Assembly: GCA_028281825.1 (NCBI GenBank)
Contig: JANQJC010000017.1
Location: forward strand, 1-59,286
DNA length: 59,286 bases
Direction of reading: 5' to 3'
Source: Flavobacteriales bacterium
Lineage (GTDB): Bacteria; Bacteroidota; Bacteroidia; JANQJC01
Within the stretch, counting starts at the first letter, position 1, and each line of letters opens with the position of its first letter. A program made the translations under genes and the position numbers. The notes beneath the pieces are model-generated. The model was given only the letters and a program-made list of their open reading frames with translations. It did not search any database and had not been told where the DNA came from. Shown here piece by piece: positions 25,712-34,633 of the stretch.

Positions 25712-27811
25712 CTACTCTATCCTGATACCAATTACCAAGACATCATCTACTTGCTCTAGCGAGCCTCTCCACTTTTCAAGTGTTTCTTCAAGAATGTATT
25801 TCTGAACTTCCATGTCTTTATCATGGATGTTTAGCAGTAGTTCCTGAAATTGCTTGTACATGAATTTCTTTCCCTTAGGCCCACCAAACTGGTCAGCATA
25901 TCCATCAGAGAAGAGATAAACGCAATCTCCTTTTTGTGCTGGTATATCATGCCCTTCAAATGGTATTAATACACCATCGGCATCCACACCAATGGGGAAT
26001 CGATCACCTTTGTATACCATCATTTCGCCATCCCTGACAATATACATTGGGTTTTTAGCTCCAGCAAAGCTCAATACGTTAGTCTCCAAATCGTAGCGAA
26101 CAACGGCAATATCCATACCGTCTTTCATGCCTTGTGGTTCTCCAGTTTCTTTACTGCGTTGCTTTAATGAGCGAATGATACTTTCACGAAGTACCTCCAA
26201 CACTACGTCGGGACGTGTCATCTTTCTTTCGTTCACAATTTCATTCATGAAAGAGTTACCAATCACACTCATAAATGCTCCTGGCACACCGTGACCAGTG
26301 CAGTCAACGGCAGCTACAACCACTTTTTTATCCCTTTCGCTGAACCAGGCAAAGTCACCACCTACAATATCTTTTGGTTTATTAAGTATAAATGAATCAG
26401 GAAAATACTTAACCAATTTTTCAGCGGAAGGTAAAACAGCTTGCTGTATTCTTTTAGAGTAGCGGATACTTTCTGTAATATCCTTGTTTTTCTCTTCAAT
26501 AATTTCTTTTTGCTCTTTAATCTCTCTTGTTTGGTTTTCCAAATCACGATTAATGGCATCTTTCTCAGTATTAGCTGCCTGTACTTGTTGCAAAAGTTCT
26601 TCTTGTTGTTGTTGCTTTTCCAATTGCATCCTTCTAAAGCGGTCAACCATAGATAGTGAGAGAAATATCATTTCAGCAGCAGTTCCCAGTTTAAGGGACT
26701 GCTCAGAGAAGAAATTCATTGGAAACAGGCCAAAGTTTTTGCCCACATAAACAAAAACTCCAACAGCTAATGATAGATACGCAACCGCGAAAAACTTGCT
26801 GAATTTTATACCCTTTACCCATGATACTATAATAGAGGATATAATGATAAGCGTAGCCAAGGAGGATGTACCACTGATAATTGGTATGGAGATATCAAAT
26901 ATATGTTTAGGGCCAAACCCCATCATGATGATACCGAAATTTAAGATGACAAAACCTAGTGCAATCTTATTGTATATAGGTAGGTTTTGTTTGAAGTTTA
27001 GGAATGTTCTCACATAGGTAATACCAAAGATTACTGCCACACCCCCAAACATCATGGAACTTCTATTTACAAGTAAAGGATTGTTTGGAAAGAAAAATTG
27101 GGATACATATCCATCCAATGAAATATTGAGCAAACCAAGGCCCAGAACATACAATACATAATATAAGAAGGTCTTGTCTTTTAATGCAATAAAGAAGAAG
27201 AAATAAATGAATATGATAAAAACTACCAAACCATAGAAAGTTCCGAGGAAATATTGGTCTTGATAGTCATTAAGCCAAACTCTTTCGTGGGTCAATAGCC
27301 TCATTTGCAGGTTAAAGTTCTCGCCATCTGCCCTTAGCTTAACGAAATAGGTTTTCAGTTTTCCCGGCTCTGACTTTATCTTTACCAATATTCTTCTATT
27401 GGCAATATCCTTCTCTGAGAATTTAATAGCATCTCCAGACTTACGCTCAATAATCTGAGCACCTTCATTATAATATAAGTTTGCAATGTTGAGTGTGGGG
27501 GTTCCAATCTCAAGAAAAAATTCAGTAGGGTTGCTTACCTCATGTTTGATAGTAAACTTGAGCCAATAGGTTGAAACGGCATATCCTGGATTAAAGTCAG
27601 ACTCGGCCAATGGTACAAATTGGTAATTGCCATCATTAGCAATAACCTGTCTGATATTGTACTCGTGATTCTTGTCTTCGAGTATCTGAATATTATCCAA
27701 TAATGAGGTATAGTCGGGCTGGTCGTCATTTACAACAACTATACCCTGGCTCATTACGGTAGTGCTGAACCCAAGGACAATAAGAAATGAAATCCAAACT
27801 TTTTTCAACAT
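25712..27811 (-). CDS. 7TMR-DISM sensor with SpoIIE/PP2C phosphatase output
   Basis: 699 residues. Signal peptide (FLIVLGFSTTVMSQ), an extracytoplasmic 7TMR-DISMED2-like beta domain (about 35-160, with YWLKFTIKHEVSNPTEFFLE), seven membrane helices (about 185-385), a Gln/Glu-rich coiled coil (about 395-460), and a SpoIIE-type PP2C phosphatase domain (about 475-699). Metal-binding Asp residues are in VGGDFAW, AAVDCTGHGVPGAFM, FSDGYADQFGG and VDDVLVIGI. It should sense an external ligand or cell-surface state and dephosphorylate a Ser/Thr protein. Its convergent neighbour is a SiaC-like protein, a fitting substrate. Confidence 0.9.
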   Translation of the reverse strand: MLKKVWISFLIVLGFSTTVMSQGIVVVNDDQPDYTSLLDNIQILEDKNHEYNIRQVIANDGNYQFVPLAESDFNPGYAVSTYWLKFTIKHEVSNPTEFFLEIGTPTLNIANLYYNEGAQIIERKSGDAIKFSEKDIANRRILVKIKSEPGKLKTYFVKLRADGENFNLQMRLLTHERVWLNDYQDQYFLGTFYGLVVFIIFIYFFFFIALKDKTFLYYVLYVLGLGLLNISLDGYVSQFFFPNNPLLVNRSSMMFGGVAVIFGITYVRTFLNFKQNLPIYNKIALGFVILNFGIIMMGFGPKHIFDISIPIISGTSSLATLIIISSIIVSWVKGIKFSKFFAVAYLSLAVGVFVYVGKNFGLFPMNFFSEQSLKLGTAAEMIFLSLSMVDRFRRMQLEKQQQQEELLQQVQAANTEKDAINRDLENQTREIKEQKEIIEEKNKDITESIRYSKRIQQAVLPSAEKLVKYFPDSFILNKPKDIVGGDFAWFSERDKKVVVAAVDCTGHGVPGAFMSVIGNSFMNEIVNERKMTRPDVVLEVLRESIIRSLKQRSKETGEPQGMKDGMDIAVVRYDLETNVLSFAGAKNPMYIVRDGEMMVYKGDRFPIGVDADGVLIPFEGHDIPAQKGDCVYLFSDGYADQFGGPKGKKFMYKQFQELLLNIHDKDMEVQKYILEETLEKWRGSLEQVDDVLVIGIRIE

Positions 27812-27940
27812 TCTTTCCCCCTACGGTGTTGCGTTCTACGTCAGTGGGACTTAATTGTTCCGATTTTGAGGTGCATTTTGTCGATAAATTATCAATTTGT
27901 GACAAGGGGTAATTTGCTGATATTCAGAAAAATACGTGTT

Positions 27941-28843
27941 TTACGTAGAGCGAGGGTGAAAGCTTATAATAGTATCACGCAAATACTCTCTATCAAGGTG
28001 GGTATAAATCTCTGTGGTGGTGATAGACTCATGGCCTAGCATGTCTTGCACAGCGCGTAAATCAGCTCCTCCATTTATTAAATGAGTTGCAAAGGAGTGC
28101 CTAAAAGTGTGTGGAGAGATATTCTTTTTGAGGCCTGCTTTTTCAGCCGTGTTTTTTACAATGGTAAATATCATTACACGGGTAAGTTTGTTGCCACGGC
28201 GATTGAGAAAGACGATATCTTCAGCTTCTTTCTGCACTGGTATATGTATCCTTACTTCTTTTATATAGGTTTTGAGTTGTTTGGCAGCCATGCCACCCAA
28301 GGGGACTAGTCTTTCTTTGTTTCCCTTTCCCAATACTTTCACAAATCCAACATCAAAAAATATGTTTGAGATTTTGAGCTCTGTTAGTTCTGAAACCCGA
28401 AGTCCACAACCATACAGCACTTCAAGTATAGCTTTATTGCGTTCTCCCTCAGGTTTGCTTAGGTCAATGGCATTGATAATCATTTCCACTTCTTGCTCAT
28501 TAAGGGTGTCAGGTAGTTTTCTGGCAATCTTAGGTGCTTCCAGCAGTTCTGCAGGGTTGTCATTTATAATATCTTCCATAAGCATGAATTTGTAAAAGGC
28601 TTTGATACCCGAAATCATCCTGGCCTGTGTCGTGGCATTCATACCCAAATCGCTGATACGTAGCACAAATTCTCTTAGATGTTTTAGTTCAAGTTGTGTT
28701 GGTGGTTTCGATTCATATTCAGCATCAATGAAATGATGGAGTTGGGTTACGTCCCTGATATAGGCTTCAACGGTATTGGCTGACATTGACCTCTCTAGCC
28801 TGAGGTAGTTACCAAAATCTTTTATTGCCCGTTTCCAGTCCAA
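27941..28843 (-). CDS. xerD: XerD-type tyrosine recombinase
   Basis: 300 residues, the usual XerC/XerD size. The N-terminal SAM-like domain is intact. The catalytic residues are visible: Arg in GCGLRVSEL, Lys in VLGKGNKERLVPLG, HTFRHSFATHL (His, Arg), GH in MLGHESITTTEIYTH and Tyr in the same block. It resolves chromosome dimers at dif sites. The start is a TTG at 28843: a stop lies two codons upstream and the next ATG would remove part of the N-terminal domain. There are no nearby att-like repeats, so a housekeeping role is more likely than phage integration. Confidence 0.88.
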   Translation of the reverse strand: MDWKRAIKDFGNYLRLERSMSANTVEAYIRDVTQLHHFIDAEYESKPPTQLELKHLREFVLRISDLGMNATTQARMISGIKAFYKFMLMEDIINDNPAELLEAPKIARKLPDTLNEQEVEMIINAIDLSKPEGERNKAILEVLYGCGLRVSELTELKISNIFFDVGFVKVLGKGNKERLVPLGGMAAKQLKTYIKEVRIHIPVQKEAEDIVFLNRRGNKLTRVMIFTIVKNTAEKAGLKKNISPHTFRHSFATHLINGGADLRAVQDMLGHESITTTEIYTHLDREYLRDTIISFHPRST

Positions 28844-28858
28844 ATCTTTTTAGTTTTG
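28825..28858 (+). promoter_or_regulatory. candidate promoter of aroQ
   Basis: TTG (28825-28827) and TAGTTTTG (28851-28858) with a 23-base spacer, long but tolerated in this phylum. It lies across the 5' end of the divergent xerD gene. A start of transcription near 28864 would exclude the upstream ATG at 28860 and favour the ATG at 28875 for aroQ. Confidence 0.5.
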
Positions 28859-28874
28859 TATGCTTGCTAAAATT

Positions 28875-29297
28875 ATGAAGATAATTATCATCAACGGTCC
28901 CAACCTTAACTTATTAGGTACTCGGGAGAAAGATATCTACGGGTCACAAGGCTTTGAGGAGTTTTTTGATTCACTAAAAAAGGAGTTTAGTGATGTTGAG
29001 TTGGAATATTATCAAAGCAATGTAGAAGGGGAACTGATTAATAAATTGCACAAGGTAGGCTTTACTTATGATGGTATCATTATGAATGCTGGAGGATATA
29101 CTCATACCTCGGTTGCAATTGGTGATGCTATTGCTGCTATATCCACTCCTGTTATTGAAGTACACATATCTAATGTATATGCTCGAGAAGATTACAGGCA
29201 CGTATCATTGATGGCGAAGCACTGCAAGGGTGTAATTGCAGGGATGGGGATGGGTGGTTATAGGCTGGCTACAATGGGATTGATAAATAATCCCTGA
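28875..29297 (+). CDS. aroQ: type II 3-dehydroquinate dehydratase
   Basis: 140 residues from the ATG at 28875, which gives the family N-terminus MKIIIINGPNLNLLGTRE. The catalytic Tyr is in DIYGSQGFEE, NAGGYTHTSVAIGDAI carries conserved Asn and Thr, and EVHISNVYAREDYRHVS carries the His and Arg. It converts 3-dehydroquinate to 3-dehydroshikimate in the shikimate pathway. It is a single gene divergent from xerD. Confidence 0.95.
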   Translation: MKIIIINGPNLNLLGTREKDIYGSQGFEEFFDSLKKEFSDVELEYYQSNVEGELINKLHKVGFTYDGIIMNAGGYTHTSVAIGDAIAAISTPVIEVHISNVYAREDYRHVSLMAKHCKGVIAGMGMGGYRLATMGLINNP

Positions 29298-29410
29298 CGG
29301 GTTTTTTTTACTGAAAAGTTTAGCATTTCTCTTTGTATCGCATATGTGTGGTAATCCTGTTAATGTTATTCCGCTTATCCCTAAAAGGGTTTGGAGCCCT
29401 TTCAGGCGAA

Positions 29411-30766
29411 TTAATTTCTCAACCCAACCTTACCATCTTCAATTACAATAGGATTAGTGCCTGTGCGGCCTTTGGCCGGGCCGTTCTCTAGTTTTAACAC
29501 GCCACGTGGGCATACTTCAGAGCAAATGCCACAACCCACACAAGCGGCACGTACTATGTTTTCACCACGCTGGGCGTAAGAACGAACATCAATACCCATT
29601 TCGCAATAGGTAGAGCAGTTACCGCATGATATACATTGCCCACCGTTGGTAGTGATGCGGAAACGGGAGAAATACTTTTGAAGGATACCCAAGTAAGCAG
29701 CCATAGGGCAGCCAAACCTGCACCATACCCTTGTGCCCAAAATAGGGTAGAAGCCCACGCCAATTACACCAGCAAAGGCGGCTCCAATCAAAAAGCCATA
29801 CCAACTGACAAGGGTTTGTGTAGCACTGCCAAATACTGCACCTTCTGTATATGAGTTAACCCAAAGAAGCATGGTAATCAGGGTTATTAGTACCAAAACT
29901 GAGTACACCATATACCTCTCAATCTTCCAGGCTTTGAGTGACTTATCTGACAAGTGGCGGAACTCATCGCCAGCCGTGTTGGCTAAGCCCCCACAGCCAC
30001 ATACCCATGAGCAATACCATCTCTTACCATAGAAATAGGTGAGAATGGGAGTGCCAATGAAAAACAACAGACTACCCCACGCCAGCATGAATATTCCTAA
30101 AGTACCTGAGTTTAGCATACCAGTGGTTGTGTTGGGGAAGAACATATCGTAATCTAAAGGCCAGAAATAGCTGAAGTAATACTCTGGTTGATGCAACTTT
30201 ACCATGATATGCGGCAATAGAAATGCAAAGCCCAACTGGAAGAAAATGACAGAGCTTGTTCTGATGATTTGGTATTTAGAATGTCGGTACTTCCATATCA
30301 TCCTAATGCCCATTACCAACACTAAGCCAGTGTAGAAGGTGCCATAGAGAAACCATTGGTTGGCTTGCTGACCTCTTAGAAAATAGCTTAAGGGGTCAAA
30401 CACCCTAATTAGGTGTTCTAAGTATTGGGGAAACCAATAGATGAGTACGTATATACCTGTGAGAAAGATGCCTAATACCCAACCCCAAAGCCCTCGATTG
30501 GTAAGCGTTTGGTGCATAATATGGTTATTCTTGATGCCTTTAGGTTTAGTGGCATAGGTTTGATAGGAGAACACCAATCCACCAACAGTAAGAAAGGTAG
30601 AACCAACCAAAAGAAACAATAAGGGTTGTTGTGTGCCAGGGCCAAAAGCTGCCACCAAGAAGGCCAACAATCCTATGGCTACCCCTGTCAACCCTAGTTT
30701 TTGAGTAGTATTTAAGCCCCCTGTGTCTGGGTTGCTAATGGATAATGAAAATCCTGATTCGCTCAT
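29411..30766 (-). CDS. membrane-bound 4Fe-4S ferredoxin protein (NapH/NosR-like)
   Basis: 451 residues from the ATG at 30766 (longer frame to 30799 overlaps the previous gene). About seven membrane helices span residues 25-360. Two cytoplasmic-type Cys clusters in loops (RWYCSWVCGCGG and RVWCRFGCPMA) are the polyferredoxin hallmark, and the C-terminal part has two classic clusters, CISCGNCSTYCEMGID and CVGCGICSEVCPRGVL. It should pass electrons across the membrane. It begins one base after the FAD-oxidoreductase stop, so the two are a pair. The electron donor and acceptor are unknown; NapH, NosR and RnfB relatives are the nearest forms I know. Confidence 0.85.
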   Translation of the reverse strand: MSESGFSLSISNPDTGGLNTTQKLGLTGVAIGLLAFLVAAFGPGTQQPLLFLLVGSTFLTVGGLVFSYQTYATKPKGIKNNHIMHQTLTNRGLWGWVLGIFLTGIYVLIYWFPQYLEHLIRVFDPLSYFLRGQQANQWFLYGTFYTGLVLVMGIRMIWKYRHSKYQIIRTSSVIFFQLGFAFLLPHIMVKLHQPEYYFSYFWPLDYDMFFPNTTTGMLNSGTLGIFMLAWGSLLFFIGTPILTYFYGKRWYCSWVCGCGGLANTAGDEFRHLSDKSLKAWKIERYMVYSVLVLITLITMLLWVNSYTEGAVFGSATQTLVSWYGFLIGAAFAGVIGVGFYPILGTRVWCRFGCPMAAYLGILQKYFSRFRITTNGGQCISCGNCSTYCEMGIDVRSYAQRGENIVRAACVGCGICSEVCPRGVLKLENGPAKGRTGTNPIVIEDGKVGLRN

Positions 30767-30767
30767 T

Positions 30768-32030
30768 TTATACTTTTTGCCCAGCCAGTTTGTCCTCATA
30801 CCGAGGTGTAAACTCAGGGTCGAAATTAGCTTTGCTTAATTCAGTTAATACTTGGTCAATACTTAGTTTTTGTTCTATCCACTTGATGCATACATTTTGT
30901 CTATATCTGATGCCCAATAAATTAAAACCTTTAACTTCCTTGCTTTGCGCATCATATGCAATCCTAATGCACTTCTTACCATTCTCATGCTCCCAGTAAA
31001 CGTTTGAGAGTCCATCTCCAATCTCATTGGGCACATTACCGTAGGTTTGGTACTCAATATCAAAAAACTTAGCTGAATTATACCAAACCCCAGGGTTGTA
31101 TACTTCCTTTACGCCACAAATGTTATTGGCCACGCATTTACCCATCATTGAACCTACATACCAAACTGGCTCAATGGTTTTGCGTCCTTCAGGTGTTTTT
31201 CTTAACTCAACACAATCCCCAATAGCGTATACATCTTTAACATTTGTTTCTAAATGTTCGTTTACCAAAACACCCTTGCTGGTTTCTATGTCAGTATCTT
31301 TAATTATATCTATATTTGGATGCACGCCAACCGTGATTCCCACCAACTGAGATAGAATTTCCTCACCACTATTGGTTATCACTGACTTTACCCTATCATT
31401 CTCACCCTTTATTTCTTTTAGCTCGGTATTGAGTTTCAAATCAATACCATGTTCACGGATGTGTCTGTTAATGATTTCCGATTCCTCTTTTGGGAATACA
31501 TTTCTGAAAAATCCATCCTCCCGAACCAATAGTGTCACTTTTTTTTTGCGAGAGTGGAGCATCTCTGCTAGCTCTATGCCTATCAATCCGCCACCCACGA
31601 TTACTGCGCTATCCGTGTCTTTTGAATTGAGTTCCAGCTTTTCCAAATCCATTAAGCTATATAGCCCTTGTACACCATTCAAGTCATTGCCTAGCCAATC
31701 GAACATGTTGGAGTGGGAACCAGTGGCTATTACTAATTTATCATATTCGAGTATGTCGCCATTGGTTAGGTTTACTTTTTTCTGACTGGTGTTAATTTTA
31801 CCTACCCATCCATGAATCAGGTTAATCCTGTTCTTTTCCCAAAACCAATCTTCATAAGGCTTGGTATGCTCGTATTTCATGTGTCCCATGTATATATACA
31901 TAAGTGCTGTGCGGGAATAGAAATACTTGCTTTCGCCTGAGATAACGGTAATATCATGGCTGCTTTGCTTGCGTATAAAACGAGCTGCAGTAATGCCAGC
32001 TATGCCATTCCCAATGATTATTACTTTCAT
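30768..32030 (-). CDS. FAD-dependent NAD(P)H oxidoreductase
   Basis: 420 residues of the rubredoxin-reductase/nitrite-reductase-B type. Two nucleotide-binding folds are visible: GNGIAGITAARFIR at the N-terminus (FAD) and VIVGGGLIGIELAEML near 150 (NAD(P)H), plus KLVIATGSHSN and VYAIGDCVEL. The C-terminal 90 residues are the dimerisation part. No redox-active Cys pair is present. Its product probably hands electrons to the membrane ferredoxin encoded immediately downstream, together forming a two-part electron transfer unit of unknown purpose. Confidence 0.88.
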   Translation of the reverse strand: MKVIIIGNGIAGITAARFIRKQSSHDITVISGESKYFYSRTALMYIYMGHMKYEHTKPYEDWFWEKNRINLIHGWVGKINTSQKKVNLTNGDILEYDKLVIATGSHSNMFDWLGNDLNGVQGLYSLMDLEKLELNSKDTDSAVIVGGGLIGIELAEMLHSRKKKVTLLVREDGFFRNVFPKEESEIINRHIREHGIDLKLNTELKEIKGENDRVKSVITNSGEEILSQLVGITVGVHPNIDIIKDTDIETSKGVLVNEHLETNVKDVYAIGDCVELRKTPEGRKTIEPVWYVGSMMGKCVANNICGVKEVYNPGVWYNSAKFFDIEYQTYGNVPNEIGDGLSNVYWEHENGKKCIRIAYDAQSKEVKGFNLLGIRYRQNVCIKWIEQKLSIDQVLTELSKANFDPEFTPRYEDKLAGQKV

Positions 32031-32136
32031 AAAAGCTGTTGGTCTTAAACAAATAAAGATATAGGATTGAACTTATTGTGTCAAACCTAAGACTAATGAA
32101 ACGGGAATATGCGACAAGGGTTCATTTTTTAGTTTG

Positions 32137-32952
32137 TTAATATGAATATGAGTTAGGGCCAGCCTTGGCTGGTATGCCAAAGGTTATTTCTGTAAGCATC
32201 TGGGTGCGAACTGCTTGTCCTTTATGAAATCCGGATTTCCACTTGATGTTGCTTATCATTCTAGCGGCTTCATCGGTGCAGCCGCCTCCTACATGTTCAA
32301 CAGCCCTGATATTGGATACGTTGCCGCTGGGCTCAATAATGTATTCGAGTTTTACAGTTCCAGTTATGTTTTTTTTATAGGCTTCTTCTGGATATTCGAG
32401 GTTGTTGTTAATGTAAGTGGGTAGGGGACAAGGTTTGTTTTTTACTATTGGAAATGGTAGGGAGTCCACTTCAGAGAATAGGAAGATGGTATTTGAAGTA
32501 TCTACAAATTGGTTGGGATAATCCAATTTGTTATAACCTCTCTTTTTTACCAGTTTGCGATATTTCTTTAGGTTAAAATTAACCCTGTAAATATGCTCGC
32601 ATGGATATTTGTTTCCATACTTTAAAGCTGAATGCCATTGCAGCTTATAGAAAAGCCTCAATGCTTCCTTATCAATCTCTGGGCTAACGGAGTTTACAAT
32701 ATGTACATCATTGGTATTGCCATTAGTGTCGGCAATAAAAAAAATAGCCACAGTGCCTTCTATGCCTTTTTCAAGGGCTGATGGGGGATATACTAATTCT
32801 TTATCAATAAAAGCCTGAACCTGACGCTCACCGCCATAGCCGTAAGGCATGGGTGTTTGATAGTTGCTCAATGAATAGCCCGTTAACTGCATTTGAGCTG
32901 TGCAGTTACCGAGAATGAAAACTAAGCAAATGGATAGGTAATACCTTATCAT
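32137..32952 (-). CDS. periplasmic protein with two TonB C-terminal-like domains
   Basis: 271 residues. N-terminal signal (YYLSICLVFILGNC) with a Cys at the cleavage position, so a lipoprotein is likely. There are two TonB-fold repeats: about 45-125 (VQAFIDKELVYPPSALEKG, GTVAIFFIADTNGNT) and about 185-265 (YINNNLEYPEEAYKKNITG, TVKLEYIIEPSGNV). The doubled domain lacks an inner-membrane anchor of the TonB kind. It may act as an adaptor rather than as energy transducer. Single gene. Confidence 0.8.
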   Translation of the reverse strand: MIRYYLSICLVFILGNCTAQMQLTGYSLSNYQTPMPYGYGGERQVQAFIDKELVYPPSALEKGIEGTVAIFFIADTNGNTNDVHIVNSVSPEIDKEALRLFYKLQWHSALKYGNKYPCEHIYRVNFNLKKYRKLVKKRGYNKLDYPNQFVDTSNTIFLFSEVDSLPFPIVKNKPCPLPTYINNNLEYPEEAYKKNITGTVKLEYIIEPSGNVSNIRAVEHVGGGCTDEAARMISNIKWKSGFHKGQAVRTQMLTEITFGIPAKAGPNSYSY

Positions 32953-33046
32953 AGGCTATAAAGATAAGGCACTGGTTTTGTTTATTTAAGGCACAATGGT
33001 GTCAATTTTCAGACTTTTGATACTTGTCTGAATGAACTGCCGAATT

Positions 33047-33385
33047 TTATTCTTCACTACAGGTGTATCCTAATACTTCCCATTGCTCAATCTCAGCATC
33101 ACGGTTTTTCTTGTTCTCACAAAACTCTGAAGTTCGGTTTTTGTTTTCAGTTTCAAGGCAAGTTACTGTGCCACCGGCAAATTCAAAACCAGCTTCAAAA
33201 GCTTCTCTTGCCGTTGCTCTTTCTTCCTCGCTGGAGTAGCAATCATTTAATGGTACAGAATATTCATCGACAGTGCCAAAGCAGCTTAAGCAATATTCTG
33301 GCTTTTCACACACATAACACTTTTTGCATGAAAAGAGTGCCATTGGCATTATTACTGCTATAAGAATGGATAGCTTATTGTTCAT
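33047..33385 (-). CDS. Cys-rich lipoprotein, copy 1
   Basis: 112 residues. Lipoprotein signal ends MALFSC; KKCYVCEKPEYCLSCFG gives two CxxC pairs directly after it. Further Cys occur in the NDCY, VTCLE, FCENKK and GYTCSEE segments. I do not recognise the family. The neighbouring gene encodes a paralogue with the Cys positions conserved, suggesting disulfides or a metal site. They are 15 bases apart and co-directional. Likely periplasmic, membrane-tethered. Confidence 0.7.
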   Translation of the reverse strand: MNNKLSILIAVIMPMALFSCKKCYVCEKPEYCLSCFGTVDEYSVPLNDCYSSEEERATAREAFEAGFEFAGGTVTCLETENKNRTSEFCENKKNRDAEIEQWEVLGYTCSEE

Positions 33386-33400
33386 AGGTTGATAGGTGTT

Positions 33401-33730
33401 TTATTCCATGGTGCATTTGTATCCCTCTTCTTCCCAAAATTCAATATCAGCTTCTACTGTTTTTTTGTTGCCGCAGGCTTCTTCCATTCCTTCTATTTTA
33501 TTTTCAAGCATTTCGCAATTAATGCTGGACCCGCCTTGCCCTGATTGAATTTGCTGTAATGCCACATCTCTTTCAGAAGGCGTTGTATAGCAGTTCTCAT
33601 AGTAAACTGGGCCATTTCCGCCTGAACCTACACAATCGAGGCAAAACTCATATTTCTCACATTCATAACACTTTTGGCATGATGAGAAAGTAAAAAGTGT
33701 GGCTAGCAAAACCAAATACAGTAATCGCAT
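33401..33730 (-). CDS. Cys-rich lipoprotein, copy 2
   Basis: 109 residues, paralogue of the next gene. Signal ends TFSSC; then QKCYECEKYEFCLDCVG, ENCYTTPSERDVALQQI, INCEML, ACGNKK and GYKCTME. All Cys align with the partner while the linking sequence differs, as expected for an old tandem duplication under structural constraint. It is the first gene of the pair. No function is known to me. Confidence 0.7.
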   Translation of the reverse strand: MRLLYLVLLATLFTFSSCQKCYECEKYEFCLDCVGSGGNGPVYYENCYTTPSERDVALQQIQSGQGGSSINCEMLENKIEGMEEACGNKKTVEADIEFWEEEGYKCTME

Positions 33731-33800
33731 ATTGTGGATACTTGATTAATTGACTGCAAGATACTTTTTTGTGGGCTAATTACATGAAATTTAAGAGCAA

Positions 33801-34553
33801 TTACTTATTCAAACTCCAATTATATTCCATGTAACTTACCTTGGCACTGGGGCTGATTTTTACATCAGTATATTGCTGTATGTAGGCAATGAGCTTAGTG
33901 TCTTTAGTGAAATCGGCCTTGTACCAATTGAATATTTCTGATAGCTCTAATTTATCGGCAGTAATAATATTTTTGCGCTTATCATTCACAAAATCCCTTG
34001 CCTGGTCTTGCAATTGGGCTTCCAGTTTGTCAGCTGTAAAGGCTTCATTGCGCAGCTTAGGGCATGAGTATGATGCGCAGTTGATGGCAAAATGGATGCG
34101 TGGGTCATCAAACTGCTTTCTTAATACGCTGTGTTCAATATTATTCAGGTCGTAATCTTTGCCACCAATATTGATGAACTTGATATCCCAGGCAGTGCTT
34201 ACAAATGGTATTTTAATTTTTGAGCCGATATCCTTGATACTTTCAACTGGGTAGTGGCGAAGGATTAGTTCAACTGTGTAGGCATTGTAGGCATTAATCC
34301 AAAAAGCAAGGCGTTCTTTTTCGCTCCATTCGTCGCTAGGATTTGATTTGCTTAACAGGTCAAGATATTGTTTGAGTTTTTCCCTTTCCTTTTTAAAGCC
34401 TTCATAGTTTACTGAGCCGTCGTCAGTCACGTATTTTTTAAGCAACCCATTCCATATTTCATGTGATGGTGCGGGGGTAGGGGGTGTAGCGTTCTCCACA
34501 CCTAAGCAGGTACTCACCGCCAGCAATAATATAATAGATAGTAATTTTTTCAT
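33801..34553 (-). CDS. DUF547-domain secreted protein
   Basis: 250 residues. Signal peptide MKKLLSIILLLAVSTCLG. The rest is the DUF547 domain: FWINAYNAYTVELILRHYP, DYDLNNIEHSVLR, DPRIHFAINCASYSCPKLRNEAF and IFNWYKADF are typical. The conserved Cys-Ser-Cys region and His-Phe-Ala-x-Asn-Cys suggest a thiol-containing site, possibly a transglutaminase/peptidase-like fold; no activity is established for this family. Single gene, periplasmic. Confidence 0.85.
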   Translation of the reverse strand: MKKLLSIILLLAVSTCLGVENATPPTPAPSHEIWNGLLKKYVTDDGSVNYEGFKKEREKLKQYLDLLSKSNPSDEWSEKERLAFWINAYNAYTVELILRHYPVESIKDIGSKIKIPFVSTAWDIKFINIGGKDYDLNNIEHSVLRKQFDDPRIHFAINCASYSCPKLRNEAFTADKLEAQLQDQARDFVNDKRKNIITADKLELSEIFNWYKADFTKDTKLIAYIQQYTDVKISPSAKVSYMEYNWSLNK

Positions 34554-34633
34554 GTCTCTAAATTAATAACATAAGCGTTGCTAAAGTAGTATTATGAAAA
34601 AATCGTGCCTGTCTTTTGTGAGACAAGAATGGT

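Noticed and set aside
27941-28843. xerD-like gene as phage or island integrase
   Set aside because: No att-like repeats, tRNA or mobile genes nearby; the sequence fits the housekeeping Xer type.
29379-29406. Imperfect hairpin CCTAAAAGGG / CCCTTTCAGG after aroQ
   Set aside because: It has one mismatch and no T run, so I did not call a terminator.
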